A stretch of DNA of 53,135 nucleotides from Brevinematales bacterium (GCA_013177995.1 JABLXN010000015.1:1-53135); one strand, 5' to 3'; counted from the stretch's first letter, positions 36,511-46,019 are shown. Program-made: numbers and translations. Notes: a model not told the origin generated them from the letters alone.

Positions 36511-38577
36511 TCACCTCTTCACTAAATACCGAAACTCCTTTGGTCCCAGGACAATCTCTCCCTTGAGAGAAACATTCTCCCCGGTCAGGGGATCAACAAA
36601 ATTCCCCTCAAGTTCACGGCAGGTGATGGTAGCCTTTTGCGTGCCGTTATTCATCGCAAAGTAAAACACACTCTCTTTTAACCGCCTCTCAAAGACAAGG
36701 GTATGCTCTGCCACATGCCGATAGGTGAGATCCCCCTGTGAAAGCACCGGAAGGGTATGCCGTAGTTTCCCAAGCGTCTGGAAAAAAGAGACAAGGCCCG
36801 GATCCCCATAGGGAGCCCCCGTGTCAGTCCAGGGATAAGGCCCACGATTGAAGGGATCCCCACCGCCTGTCATCCCGATTTCATCCCCATAGTAGATAGT
36901 AGGAGCCCCGGGAAACGCAAACTGAAAGGCCACCACAAGCTGGAAACGCCTCTTGAAGGTCTCATACCCCTCCTGCCCATAACGCTTATACCCGAGTTCA
37001 TAGAGCATACGGGGAAGATCATGGCTTGAGATGAGATTCATGAGACGATAAAACACCTGCGGCGGATAGTTTTCCCGCATCATTTCAAGGGTTTCAAGTG
37101 GCAAAGTGAGATTGGTCCCAAGTCCCACCTGAATCATAGCCGAACGGAAAAGGTAGTTCATCGTGGAATCATACATATCCCCCAAGAAATAGAACGACGC
37201 ATCAAACCACACCTCCGCAATCGTAAAGGCCTCGGGATCCGTTTCCTTTACCGCCTTTCTCCACTCCCTCCAGAAATCATCCGACTTCCATGGGGTCACA
37301 TCCATCCGCCAGCCAGACGCTCCCTGACGAAGCCAGTAGCGAGTCACCGAATTTGTCCCCCGATAGGCAAACTCCTTGTAGCTATCCACTTCCCGCAGGG
37401 TGGCAAGGGTGGGATTTGCCCACTGATCGTAGGCTTCATCGGGCTTTTTGAAATTGGGCTTGAACAAAAACCACTCATAGTAGGGAGAATCCTTTCTGAT
37501 GGTCTCATTTTCAAAGGCCCCCAACGTCGGATATTTCCCATAACGGTCCATATACACCGAATCTGAACCACAGTGGTTGAGTGACGTATCAAGAATAATC
37601 CGTATTCCTCGCTTTTTGGCTTCAGATACTAGTCTACGAAATGTTTCCAGATCCCCAAAAGCCGGATCAATTTTCATATAATCCGCCGTGTCATACTTGT
37701 GATTGGAAGGAGCCTCAAAGATGGGATTGATATAAATCACCGTCACTCCTAAGGAAGCCAGATAGTCTAACTTTTCAATAATACCCTCAAGATCCCCTCC
37801 GTAGAAGTCATTACAGTACTCATTGTCATCCGTCGTATTCTTGTCAGCAGGACCGGGAACATAGGGATACGGATCCCACCAGTTGGTATGAAATTCAATG
37901 GGCTTTCGGTTGTAGAAAAGACGTTTGCCTACGATGGGATCGTTTTTCTTGTTGCCATTTCGGAAACGATCAGGAAAGATATAATAAATCACCATATTGG
38001 ATGTCCAGGAAGGCATCACAAAATCCTTGCGATACACCGTCAGCGTATACGGCACAGGATACCTATCTCCCTGAATACGACCAATACCTCCCGTTCCCAC
38101 TACCGAATTGTAGGGCACCTCCACCACCCGTCGATTGTTGGCATACACAATCACATCACGCTCATTTTTCACCAGTCGAAATCCATACCCATACACCATG
38201 GGTTTCTCAGGGGTATAGGTGATTTCCCAGATATCCAGCCCGTTGGTTGTCATCACCACCCTCATGGGGAGATTGGTAATACTTTTGATCATCTTTTTCC
38301 CACCGGTGCCACTTTTCTCCTGCCGATAGAGAAGAAACTCTACCGATTTCACATCACCCTTTTTGGTCTGAATACGAAACCGAACCGGCGTCCCTTCCAC
38401 CACAGCCCCAAAGGGACTTTTGTAAAAATCCTCCCGGGAATTGAAATAGACACGAGAGATATCAATCGATGTTTTGAGATCACTTTCCATCTCAATCCCC
38501 GCCTGCGGTGTAGGACGGGATACACATCCTGCAAGTCCAATGAGAACCACACTCCACCATAGCCATAACCTCTTCAT
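36511..38577 (-). CDS. Lipoprotein GH13 maltodextrin hydrolase (cyclomaltodextrinase/neopullulanase-like)
   Basis: The 688-residue protein has a lipoprotein signal (LIGLAGC, cysteine at 18), an N-terminal beta domain (about 35-185), then the GH13 barrel with region I DTSLNH, region II GWRMDV (nucleophile D426), region III AEVW (acid E455) and region IV SSHD (D520). GDEIGMTGGGDPFNRGPYPW is typical of the neopullulanase/cyclomaltodextrinase group. It should open or shorten maltodextrins at the envelope. Its ATG overlaps the GH31 stop by 4 bp. Confidence 0.92.
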   Translation of the reverse strand: MKRLWLWWSVVLIGLAGCVSRPTPQAGIEMESDLKTSIDISRVYFNSREDFYKSPFGAVVEGTPVRFRIQTKKGDVKSVEFLLYRQEKSGTGGKKMIKSITNLPMRVVMTTNGLDIWEITYTPEKPMVYGYGFRLVKNERDVIVYANNRRVVEVPYNSVVGTGGIGRIQGDRYPVPYTLTVYRKDFVMPSWTSNMVIYYIFPDRFRNGNKKNDPIVGKRLFYNRKPIEFHTNWWDPYPYVPGPADKNTTDDNEYCNDFYGGDLEGIIEKLDYLASLGVTVIYINPIFEAPSNHKYDTADYMKIDPAFGDLETFRRLVSEAKKRGIRIILDTSLNHCGSDSVYMDRYGKYPTLGAFENETIRKDSPYYEWFLFKPNFKKPDEAYDQWANPTLATLREVDSYKEFAYRGTNSVTRYWLRQGASGWRMDVTPWKSDDFWREWRKAVKETDPEAFTIAEVWFDASFYFLGDMYDSTMNYLFRSAMIQVGLGTNLTLPLETLEMMRENYPPQVFYRLMNLISSHDLPRMLYELGYKRYGQEGYETFKRRFQLVVAFQFAFPGAPTIYYGDEIGMTGGGDPFNRGPYPWTDTGAPYGDPGLVSFFQTLGKLRHTLPVLSQGDLTYRHVAEHTLVFERRLKESVFYFAMNNGTQKATITCRELEGNFVDPLTGENVSLKGEIVLGPKEFRYLVKR

Positions 38578-41150
38578 CGTTTTCCTCCTTTGTAGAGAAT
38601 TTCAACATAAAAATCTTTTTCCTGTATTTCTTCTTCTGAAAAAGAAATAATCACCCTTCCCTGTCTCCTTTCAAAAGGCAATATCTTCCCATTCCATACG
38701 ACAGAATCTACCTCTGAGAGCCCCTCTACCACAAGCCTTGTTATAGGAACCTTGGCCACACCCTTGAAGTTACCCTCCTTGTGAAAAGAAAGAGAAGCCT
38801 TTGTTTCTGTTTCCTGCCACACAAAACGAAACTTCATACCTTCCCCACGAAGGTAGTCAGAAGATTCTCCATCATCCCAGTACAGCTCTCCTTCTCCGTC
38901 CTCTCCAGCAAAGACCCAGAGGGTTATGTCACGAATATCCTTTGTAGAACGAAGTTGGCCTTCCGGTAACTGAAGAAGGGTGGCAAGTGATCCTCCCTCC
39001 CTCAATAGTTTCTCAGGGATATTTGCCAGAGGCAAAACCCGTCCCCGCCTCACAAGAACCGGAATATCCTCAAGACTTACGGTTCCTGTAAAAGAATTGG
39101 AATAAAGCTTATGACTTTTCCATTCCACATAGTTTCCGAGAGGTAATCCACAAGAAAGGTTGGTTTTTCCACTTTCCAGAACAGGAATCACCACAAGATC
39201 CCTGCCCACCAGAAAAGCCTCATCTGTGACCGGACCACCCTCCCACAAAAGAGGTCTCACAAGAGGAAGCCCTATTCTATGGGCCTCATACGCCAAGGTA
39301 TACCACAAAGGCAAAAGCCTGTATCGGGCAAAGAGATAACGGCGGGAAATCTCTTCTGCTCGCTTCCCAAAAGCCCAGGGCTCCTGTGGCGCCGTTCCCT
39401 GCTCTGTATGATTGCGCACAAAAGGCAAAAATACCCCCATCTGCATCCAGCGGATAAAAAGTTCTTCAGAGGGTGTTCCCGTATATCCGCCAATATCAGC
39501 CCCGGCAAAAGGCACACCAGAAAGCCCAAGACCCAACACCATAGAAAGGTTGAGCTTCAGATGATCCCAACTCGCGGTGTTATCCCCCGTCCAGACAAAA
39601 GCATACCGCTGAATCCCTGCATAGCCTGCCCTTGCCAAAACAAAAGGTCGTTTCTCAGGAACTAAATTGGTTAAACCCTCATACGTGGCCTGGACCATAC
39701 CAAGGCCATAGGCATTATGAACACGAGAATGAGAAGACATCCTCCCAAAGTCATAGTGAATGGCAGTCCTCTCTAAGGTACCATCCTTTCCATTGAAAAC
39801 AGAAGGCTCATTCATGTCATTCCAGAAACCATCAAAACCCATCGAGAGCAAATTGGTATAGAGCCTCCCCCACCACCATCGTGTTTGAGGCAGAGTATAA
39901 TCCGGAAAGACACATAATCCTGGCCACACCGTACCCTGTGCATTCATCCCATTGGAGAGCTTCACAAAAACATCCTCTTTTATCCCGCTCTCATACGGAG
40001 CATAACCCTTGCGAATCGCTATACCCGGATCAATAATAGTCACCACCCTGAAATCCAGAGTGTGAAGATCCTTCACAAGTCCCACTGGATCCGGAAACCG
40101 ATTGGTATCATAGGTAAAACTCTTCCTCCCATCCATAAAATCAATGTCTAAATACATCGCATCGGCAGGCAAGTTCTTTTCCCGAAAAGTTTTAGATACC
40201 TCCATCACTTTCTGCTGAGGAAAATAACTGAAACGAGACTGCTGATATCCTAATGCCCATCGCGGTGGAAGAGGGGATCTGCCCGTGAGATGAGTGTATG
40301 CCTCTATAACACCGGAGACATGGGGAGAAGAAAAGAGATACAGAACCGCCTCACCCTCTAAAGCCCCGACACGAAAGCTTTCGCTTCTCCCAGATCCCAT
40401 ATCCCAGAAAGACTGCGCAGGATTATCTAAAAAAATACCCACCGTGAGGTTTGTCTCCCAGAGAAGGGCTAAAGGAATAGAAAGATACAACGGATCTGTT
40501 CCCCGCTGGTATTTGTAGGTATCTTTATTGTAGAACGTCAACCTCTTCCCTTTGAGGCTAAGCGTATCCGCTTTTTCTGCCAGACCAAAGACGTCCTGTG
40601 AATGAGAAAAATCAAACTCCATGACAAAGCGCTCTTTTTCAAACCGAAAAGCCCCCCGTTGAGAGAGAAGTTTTTTCCCCTTTTTTGTCCAGGAAAAACT
40701 CCCATCCTTTCGCATAACCACAAAATGTTCATCTCCTCGTACAAAAATAACCGCTTCTTTCGTATTGGAGATACTGACCCCATTGGTGTCAAAAACTGGC
40801 AAGACCACCGCATAAGAAAATAACTCATTGGTCAGAAGGGAGGTGGTCCAGTTCACCTGCCATCCCTCTTTGGCAAGAGGACGAACAACAAGAATCTTTC
40901 GTTTGAAAGCTATTCGCCAGCCGTTTTCAAAAGGAGAAAGAGACACAAATTCCCCAGGGGTCTGAGAAGGAAGCATTTGCCAGAACTCGTTTGACAGAAC
41001 CATTCTCTGAGGCAATGGCTTCACCGTTTTCTCACAGGAAAGAAACACGAATCCCAGACAGAAAAAAACAAAAACACCAATCCATCCCTTGACGTTGGCA
41101 AAAACAGAAGGTTTAGTTAAACGTTTAACCAAAGCAACCTTTCTCCTCAT
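38574..41150 (-). CDS. Lipoprotein alpha-glucosidase (GH31)
   Basis: From the ATG at 41150 (MRRKVALVKR, after AGGAGGAG) it has 858 residues. The signal peptide ends FVFLSC, so it is a lipoprotein. The GH31 core has LPPRWALGYQQSRFSY, DAMYLDIDFMDG, the nucleophile D445 in WNDMNEPS, GDN (acid/base region) and GVPFAGADIGGY. It releases glucose from maltose and short dextrins. A LacI-type operator (41116-41129) lies inside the codons for residues VKRLT of the signal region. It stands between lacI and the GH13 gene. Confidence 0.94.
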   Translation of the reverse strand: MRRKVALVKRLTKPSVFANVKGWIGVFVFFCLGFVFLSCEKTVKPLPQRMVLSNEFWQMLPSQTPGEFVSLSPFENGWRIAFKRKILVVRPLAKEGWQVNWTTSLLTNELFSYAVVLPVFDTNGVSISNTKEAVIFVRGDEHFVVMRKDGSFSWTKKGKKLLSQRGAFRFEKERFVMEFDFSHSQDVFGLAEKADTLSLKGKRLTFYNKDTYKYQRGTDPLYLSIPLALLWETNLTVGIFLDNPAQSFWDMGSGRSESFRVGALEGEAVLYLFSSPHVSGVIEAYTHLTGRSPLPPRWALGYQQSRFSYFPQQKVMEVSKTFREKNLPADAMYLDIDFMDGRKSFTYDTNRFPDPVGLVKDLHTLDFRVVTIIDPGIAIRKGYAPYESGIKEDVFVKLSNGMNAQGTVWPGLCVFPDYTLPQTRWWWGRLYTNLLSMGFDGFWNDMNEPSVFNGKDGTLERTAIHYDFGRMSSHSRVHNAYGLGMVQATYEGLTNLVPEKRPFVLARAGYAGIQRYAFVWTGDNTASWDHLKLNLSMVLGLGLSGVPFAGADIGGYTGTPSEELFIRWMQMGVFLPFVRNHTEQGTAPQEPWAFGKRAEEISRRYLFARYRLLPLWYTLAYEAHRIGLPLVRPLLWEGGPVTDEAFLVGRDLVVIPVLESGKTNLSCGLPLGNYVEWKSHKLYSNSFTGTVSLEDIPVLVRRGRVLPLANIPEKLLREGGSLATLLQLPEGQLRSTKDIRDITLWVFAGEDGEGELYWDDGESSDYLRGEGMKFRFVWQETETKASLSFHKEGNFKGVAKVPITRLVVEGLSEVDSVVWNGKILPFERRQGRVIISFSEEEIQEKDFYVEILYKGGKR
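41116..41129. promoter_or_regulatory. LacI-family operator inside the GH31 coding sequence
   Basis: GTTAAACGTTTAAC, identical to the sites at 11706 and 42237, 21-34 bp after the start codon. Bound repressor here could act as a roadblock for readthrough from the lacI promoter. Confidence 0.78.
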
Positions 41151-41172
41151 AGGCCCTCTCCTCCTCTTTTTT

Positions 41173-42225
41173 TTAGTGAGAATGTTTATACGGTGCTGTG
41201 GAGTGACGAAGCACAAGTTCCACAGGCATCTGGAAAGATTGAAGGGTTTTCCCCTGATAAGCTCCTTCTATAAGATCCACACACAAAGCAGCACGCCGAA
41301 CGACATCCTGCTTCACCGTGGTGAGTTCCGGCTCAAGAAGCGTGGCGATAAAGAGATCGTCAAAACCCGTTATCGAAATATCCTCCGGGATACGCTTCCC
41401 GACCCTGAGAAGGGTCTTGTAGATACCTGCCGCTAAAATATCCGCCACACACACCACAGCCGAAACCCCGTGATTTTTCATCAAACGGAGAAGCCTTTCT
41501 CCAATACGTTTTCCCCCCTCAAGCGACACCTCATCAACAAGCACAAGCTCCTCACCCCCAAAAAGATTGGCCTCCGTGAGTGCCTGTTTGTAGGCTGCGT
41601 ACCGTGCGGCATTTACTGGCGAGGTATGATAATCTCCTGTCGCCAAGGCAATACGCCTGTGTCCAAGTCCCACAAGATGAGAAACCGCCTGACCAATACC
41701 AGACACCTCATCAATAGTCACCGACGCATCCACAAAATCAGTCAAAACATCCAACCCAATGAAAACTGTCTGTAGCTCCAATCTTTTGCGCTTTGCTTCT
41801 TCCCGAATCTTTTTCCCCATTTCCGCAGAGAACAAAATCACCCCATCTAATTGATAGGAAAGCACCCACTCAAGTACCTTCTCATCATTCTCATACCCTG
41901 TCAAAACCACATCCGTATCATATTCCCAGGCTCTGGCCTGAACCCCCGCCACAAATTCGTTATAAAAGGGGTTATCCCGCAAGAGACTCGCGGGAAGAAT
42001 ATCTTCCGGAGCCGGCGGAAGAACAATCCCAATGGTATAGGAACGCCTTCTGGCAAGCTTTCTTGCCGCCCGGTTGGGGATATAGCCTAACTTTTTGATC
42101 GCCGCCTCAATACGAGCGGCCGTCTCAAGAGAAAACTTCTCCCCGCGCTTATTGAGATAATGAGAAACAGTCACATAAGAAGTACCCGCTTCCCGGGCAA
42201 TATCCTTGATGGTAACCCTCTTCAT
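41173..42225 (-). CDS. LacI-family transcriptional regulator of the starch operon
   Basis: The 350-residue protein has the N-terminal helix-turn-helix VTIKDIAREAGTSYVTVSHYLN and hinge IPNRAARKLARR, then a periplasmic-binding-protein-like effector domain. Encoded directly upstream of GH31 and GH13, with one operator over its own start site, one in the GH31 gene and one at the GH13 gene 30 kb away, it is very probably the repressor of maltodextrin use. The inducer cannot be read from the sequence. Confidence 0.93.
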   Translation of the reverse strand: MKRVTIKDIAREAGTSYVTVSHYLNKRGEKFSLETAARIEAAIKKLGYIPNRAARKLARRRSYTIGIVLPPAPEDILPASLLRDNPFYNEFVAGVQARAWEYDTDVVLTGYENDEKVLEWVLSYQLDGVILFSAEMGKKIREEAKRKRLELQTVFIGLDVLTDFVDASVTIDEVSGIGQAVSHLVGLGHRRIALATGDYHTSPVNAARYAAYKQALTEANLFGGEELVLVDEVSLEGGKRIGERLLRLMKNHGVSAVVCVADILAAGIYKTLLRVGKRIPEDISITGFDDLFIATLLEPELTTVKQDVVRRAALCVDLIEGAYQGKTLQSFQMPVELVLRHSTAPYKHSH

Positions 42226-42236
42226 ACACCCTCTTG

Positions 42237-42250
42237 GTTAAACGTTTAAC
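42237..42250. promoter_or_regulatory. LacI-family operator at the lacI promoter
   Basis: GTTAAACGTTTAAC begins 3 bp downstream of the -10 box and so covers the transcription start, the classical position for autorepression. Confidence 0.88.
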
Positions 42251-42253
42251 TAA

Positions 42254-42282
42254 AGGATAAAGGAAAACGTTTTTTTTGTCAA
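42254..42282 (-). promoter_or_regulatory. Promoter of the lacI-GH31-GH13 operon
   Basis: TTGACA (42282-42277), 17 bp, TATCCT (42259-42254). The -10 is weaker than at the other promoters here. Confidence 0.82.
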
Positions 42283-42316
42283 GAGAAAGAGCGTTTCCCC
42301 CTGCATTTTTTTAGGG

Positions 42317-44053
42317 TTACCAGCTTCCTCCGCCTCCCCCGCCACCACCTCCTCCAGAGAATCCCCCTCCCCCAGAGCTACTACTCGAGGGCGAAGATGT
42401 CATCACCACACCCATACTCTGGATAGAAGAGTGAATCGCACTGGAAAGATAGAGCGGGGAAAAATGCCCTGTTCCTACATACCACGCCGGGGCTGTCGTA
42501 AGTACAGGAGAAAACTTCTTCGTCCACTGCTTCTCAAGCCCAAAGATAATCGCGTAGGGAAGCGTCTTGTCAAAATAAAGGGGATCATCCTTGAGTATCC
42601 TCTCTAGCCTCGGCCAATCAGCCCGCCTGATAAACTCTCGAAAACCCACCAGCTGTTCGTAGTATTTCTGGCCTATCTCTGTCCTGGCCGGCATAATAGC
42701 CCCGAAGAAAAACGACACCACACTCAACAGAAGAGCGATCGGCAGAAAATACCAGCTCTCCGTCGCAAATCCAAAAGGAAAACCGGCAGCAATCCACAAA
42801 ATCCCCAAAAAAAGACACAACCACCCCAGCTCTCTTGAATAAGGCTTGTAAAGGGATTTATCCTTGACACTGTCCGAGATCTCCTCTTTGGCCAGTTCAA
42901 AAGCGGTATAAAACTCCTCCTTGAGCGAAGAGAGTTTCACACTTTCCCGCTCCTCAAGCCCAAAATCAGAAGGAACAAACACCTTCGCTAACGAACGAAA
43001 AGAGGTGTGGGTTCCTCCTTTGACAAACAACCCAGCCCAGAGAACACGTTCATAGTCCTTGGGATTTTCAAGCGGCTTTTTCTTGTGGAAGACAAAATCC
43101 TTTCCTATCCCAAAGGTCCCTCGGGTTTCCTCAATGGTGATATAACCTTCTGTGGCCCACTTGAAAATTGTCGCAATTACATCCCTCTGATCAATACTAT
43201 TGTCAATCAGCATCCCCGCTTCAGCAGGATGAAGATCAGCAGGGGGATAAAAATGCACCATCCTGACAAAAGGTTTGTCCTTGCCAAAACGCATCCAGAG
43301 AAGAAAAAGTCCCACGGTATAGAGAATAGCCACCATCCAAGAAATAATATAGCCATACTTCTGCCAGAAAGTCCTTCCATCACGAACTGGCCAGAAACCA
43401 AAAGGAAAAGAGGCAACAATAGTCATCCCTTCTCCTGGAGCGAGTTCTCCAATGAGATGTCCCTTGAGAGTACGGGTGACCTCATCATACCAGGCTTCCA
43501 CACGACTGTCATTCGTTGATCCGTAACTTCCCACAAACACCGTAAACTCCGGTTTTTGCCAGGCTTTCTCAAGCACCACCTCAAAGGACGCCCGTCTGAT
43601 AGGAACCTCCCAGTCTGTCCCTATCAGGTTCCAGTAAAACGCCTGCCAGGGAATCTTCTGTTCATTGGAAAATATCAGAATCGGATTTTGAACTCTATAA
43701 GAGAGGTGATACACCTGCGTTCCCTCTACATAACGAGAAGGAGACCCTATCCGAATCTTGAGTAGACTCCCCTCAAACGAACTGGTAAAGTCAAAATCCT
43801 TCACCCATACCCTATCTATCCGAAAACGATGATCAAACGTGTCCCCCTTCAGTCTGGTGGGAATGGTGCGGTAGATCCCATGGCGAGGTTCATAAAACAG
43901 AACGGTAATCGTTTCTTCCATGGTGAGCATCCCATTGGAAGAGAGAAGCGCTCTCACCCCATAGTCGGTAATCTCAAAATACTCCCCCCAGGCTACCATC
44001 GGCCACAGAAGAAGACTCCACAAAAACCATTGCCATCCCTTTCCCTTCGCCAT
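42317..44053 (-). CDS. DUF2207 family membrane protein
   Basis: The 578-residue protein has a signal peptide ending MVAWG, an exported DUF2207 domain (about 25-225), a transmembrane helix near 240-258, a cytoplasmic part, two further helices (about 410-455), and a tail that ends in a glycine-rich FSGGGGGGGGGGSW. This design and the partnership with LemA are typical of the family. Function unknown; an envelope role is likely. It starts 9 bp after lemA; the ribosome-binding site TGAGG uses the lemA stop codon. Confidence 0.9.
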   Translation of the reverse strand: MAKGKGWQWFLWSLLLWPMVAWGEYFEITDYGVRALLSSNGMLTMEETITVLFYEPRHGIYRTIPTRLKGDTFDHRFRIDRVWVKDFDFTSSFEGSLLKIRIGSPSRYVEGTQVYHLSYRVQNPILIFSNEQKIPWQAFYWNLIGTDWEVPIRRASFEVVLEKAWQKPEFTVFVGSYGSTNDSRVEAWYDEVTRTLKGHLIGELAPGEGMTIVASFPFGFWPVRDGRTFWQKYGYIISWMVAILYTVGLFLLWMRFGKDKPFVRMVHFYPPADLHPAEAGMLIDNSIDQRDVIATIFKWATEGYITIEETRGTFGIGKDFVFHKKKPLENPKDYERVLWAGLFVKGGTHTSFRSLAKVFVPSDFGLEERESVKLSSLKEEFYTAFELAKEEISDSVKDKSLYKPYSRELGWLCLFLGILWIAAGFPFGFATESWYFLPIALLLSVVSFFFGAIMPARTEIGQKYYEQLVGFREFIRRADWPRLERILKDDPLYFDKTLPYAIIFGLEKQWTKKFSPVLTTAPAWYVGTGHFSPLYLSSAIHSSIQSMGVVMTSSPSSSSSGGGGFSGGGGGGGGGGSW

Positions 44054-44062
44054 ACGAAAACC

Positions 44063-44614
44063 TCAGAACTGTACTTTTACGTTCTGCCGCTCTGACTCCG
44101 CCGCCTCAAAGTATGGTCTCTTGCGAAAACCTGTCATATTGGCAATAATCACAGAAGGAAAACTCTCACAGAGAATATTATAATCCCTGGTCACCGCATT
44201 GTAATACCGACGGGCAAGAGAAATCTGTTCTTCAATATCGGTGAGATTTTTCTGCAGGTCAAGAAAATTGGTGTTGGCTTTGAGATCAGGATAGTTCTCG
44301 CTGAGAGCAAAAAGGGTCTTGAGGGTAGCGGTGAGTTGATTCTCTGCTGCCATCTTGTCCTCAAGACCTGTGGCATTCATCGCCATATTTCTTGCCTGAA
44401 TCACCCTCTCAAGGGTTTCTTTTTCGTGTTTGGCGTATCCTTTCACCGTTTCCACAAGGTTTGGGATGAGATCATACCTTCGTTTCAATTGCACATCAAT
44501 CCCCGACCAGGCCTCATCTCCCTGGTTTCTGAGACTCACCAAACGATTGTAGACAAAGATGCCATACCCCACCATGAGCACAGCTACCCCTAAAACAATC
44601 CCTCCAATAAGCAT
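44063..44614 (-). CDS. lemA: LemA family protein
   Basis: The 183-residue protein from the ATG at 44614 (MLIGGIVLGV, after AAGGAGGAG) has one N-terminal transmembrane helix, then the LemA helical domain: NRLVSLRNQGDEAWSGIDVQ and LKRRYDLIPNLVETVKGYAKH and ARRYYNAVTRDYN. It pairs with the DUF2207 gene in one operon. Confidence 0.95.
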   Translation of the reverse strand: MLIGGIVLGVAVLMVGYGIFVYNRLVSLRNQGDEAWSGIDVQLKRRYDLIPNLVETVKGYAKHEKETLERVIQARNMAMNATGLEDKMAAENQLTATLKTLFALSENYPDLKANTNFLDLQKNLTDIEEQISLARRYYNAVTRDYNILCESFPSVIIANMTGFRKRPYFEAAESERQNVKVQF

Positions 44615-44642
44615 ACTCTCCTCCTTGTCGCCTTGATAACTC

Positions 44643-44671
44643 AGTATAACGAAGAACCAAGCCTTTTGCAA
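44643..44671 (-). promoter_or_regulatory. Promoter of lemA-DUF2207
   Basis: TTGCAA (44671-44666), 17 bp, TATACT (44648-44643), about 29 bp before the lemA start. Confidence 0.75.
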
Positions 44672-44698
44672 GTTTTCCCAAACCAAGCAAAAGAAGTA

Positions 44699-45096
44699 GG
44701 TATCGTTCCACAAAGCAAATCGAATACCTATGTTCCCCTTTCATAAAAAGAGAAATATCGAGACCTTTGCACGAATGTGCGAAGGTCCCAAAAAAGTAGT
44801 AAAAAACAAAAAATAGTATAAAAATGTTCCTTAACGTAATAAATAAAATTATTCCTTTGAACAAAAAAAGACAAATAAGCCCTTGTAAATGGAAAAAGCG
44901 GGGAAGAGGGGCGTAGCCCCTGACCCAGATAGGGGAAGAAAACACCCGTGCAAGGGTCTCAAAAAGAGAAATATCACAAAAGTTTTTCTGTTATGGTGCT
45001 TATTGAAAAAAGTTGCCCTTGAAAGCATTACGGCAAGATAGGACTATTATCCTGTTTCAGCTAAACCATTGTTCTTTGCTGAAACAAAGTCATAGC
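44699..45096 (+). repeat. Dispersed intergenic module A, copy 3, split by a MITE
   Basis: The left part (44699-44759) has ATCGTTCCACA and GAATACCTATG; the right part (44961-45096) has ATCACAAAAGTTTTTCTG and ends with a hairpin (45041-45096; arms CTATTATCCTGTTTCAGC and GCTGAAACAAAGTCATAGCC). The MITE at 44760-44960 lies between. Confidence 0.75.
44760..44960 (+). mobile_element. MITE-like element, copy 2 (201 bp)
   Basis: Same ends GAGACCTTTGCACG...CGTGCAAGGGTCTC as copy 1. The sequence AAAAAGAGAAATATC is found on both sides (44745-44759 and 44961-44975), which would be a 15-bp target duplication. Confidence 0.85.
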
Positions 45097-45109
45097 CATT
45101 GCCCTGCCG

Positions 45110-45590
45110 TGGTGCCATATCCACAAAGCCTCTCCCGAAAAAGAAGTTTTGAAGGCTAGTGAGAGAAGGTCCTGTTCTTTTATCTTTCTTCTGTACTCCA
45201 CTTCGACTTCGCTCAGTATCTACCTGGCCGCTTTTGCGGTGGTGAAAAGAACTTTTTGTACTGCTAAAACGGGGAAGTCCTTCCGAAGTGAGGGTGCAGG
45301 AGGCATCCGGGGCGACATCTTCTGTTGCTTTTCCCCACAAGCCCACCGAAGCGTAGCCGCGGGGACCCCGCCTGAGCGGGGAATCGGCGAAGCAAGGTGG
45401 GCGCTATGCTTCCGAAGTCAGGAGGACGAGTTGATGTCGCCCCGGAGGAAGGACTTCCCCTGGAAGAAGAAGTTTTTCTTTGCCCGCAAAAGCGGCCTAT
45501 TGTCCGTCCGAGGCGCATGCGTAGCATGCGACGAGGACAACTCCCCATTTGTCCCGCGCGGAAGCGCTTCGTAGAAAAAAAAGAAAATAA
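45110..45590. repeat. GC-rich repeat block 3
   Basis: It shares GAAGTCAGGAGGACGAGTTG, GGAGGAAGGACTT and GCATGC-GTA-GCATGC (about 45519-45533) with block 1 and the right-edge block, and the TTCGACTTCGCTCA motif with 24868-24890. No credible gene. Confidence 0.68.
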
Positions 45591-45599
45591 GTAACAAAA

Positions 45600-45893
45600 A
45601 GAGCCCAAAACTGAAAGAGAAAAGATGGTTGAACAAGTATGAGACCTTTGCACGAATGGGCAAAGGTCTCAAAAAAGCAATAAAGAAACAAAAAGTAGTA
45701 TCAAAATACTCCTTGCCGTAATAAATAAACCAATTTTTTTGAATAAGAAAGACAAACCAGCCCTTGTAAAAAGAAAAATCGGGGAAGAGGGGCGTAGCCC
45801 CTGACCAAGACAAAGGAAGAAAGCACCCGCGCAAGGGTCTCAAGTATTCAGTTTTTGTGTGAAGATATCCATTCTGTATGAATGTGGAACGAC
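45600..45893 (-). repeat. Dispersed intergenic module B, copy 3, split by a MITE
   Basis: It is the same module as 15605-15710; the MITE at 45641-45841 lies inside it and the sequence AAGTAT is present on both sides. Confidence 0.8.
45641..45841 (+). mobile_element. MITE-like element, copy 3 (201 bp)
   Basis: Ends GAGACCTTTGCACG and CGCGCAAGGGTCTC, flanked by AAGTAT on each side (45635-45640 and 45842-45847). Comparison with the uninterrupted module at 15605-15710 gives the empty site. Confidence 0.88.
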
Positions 45894-45923
45894 AATGCTC
45901 TTGAAAAGATAACCACAAAACAC

Positions 45924-45979
45924 GGCTATTATCATGTTTCAGCAAAAACCTCTCTGGTTCGCTGAGATAGGGTAATAGC
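45924..45979. repeat. REP-like hairpin element
   Basis: Arms GGCTATTATCATGTTTCAGC and GCTGAGATAGGGTAATAGC around a short loop. Confidence 0.7.
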
Positions 45980-46019
45980 AAAAGCATGCCTTGTCCCTCG
46001 AAAGCCCTTAGCGAGGTAC

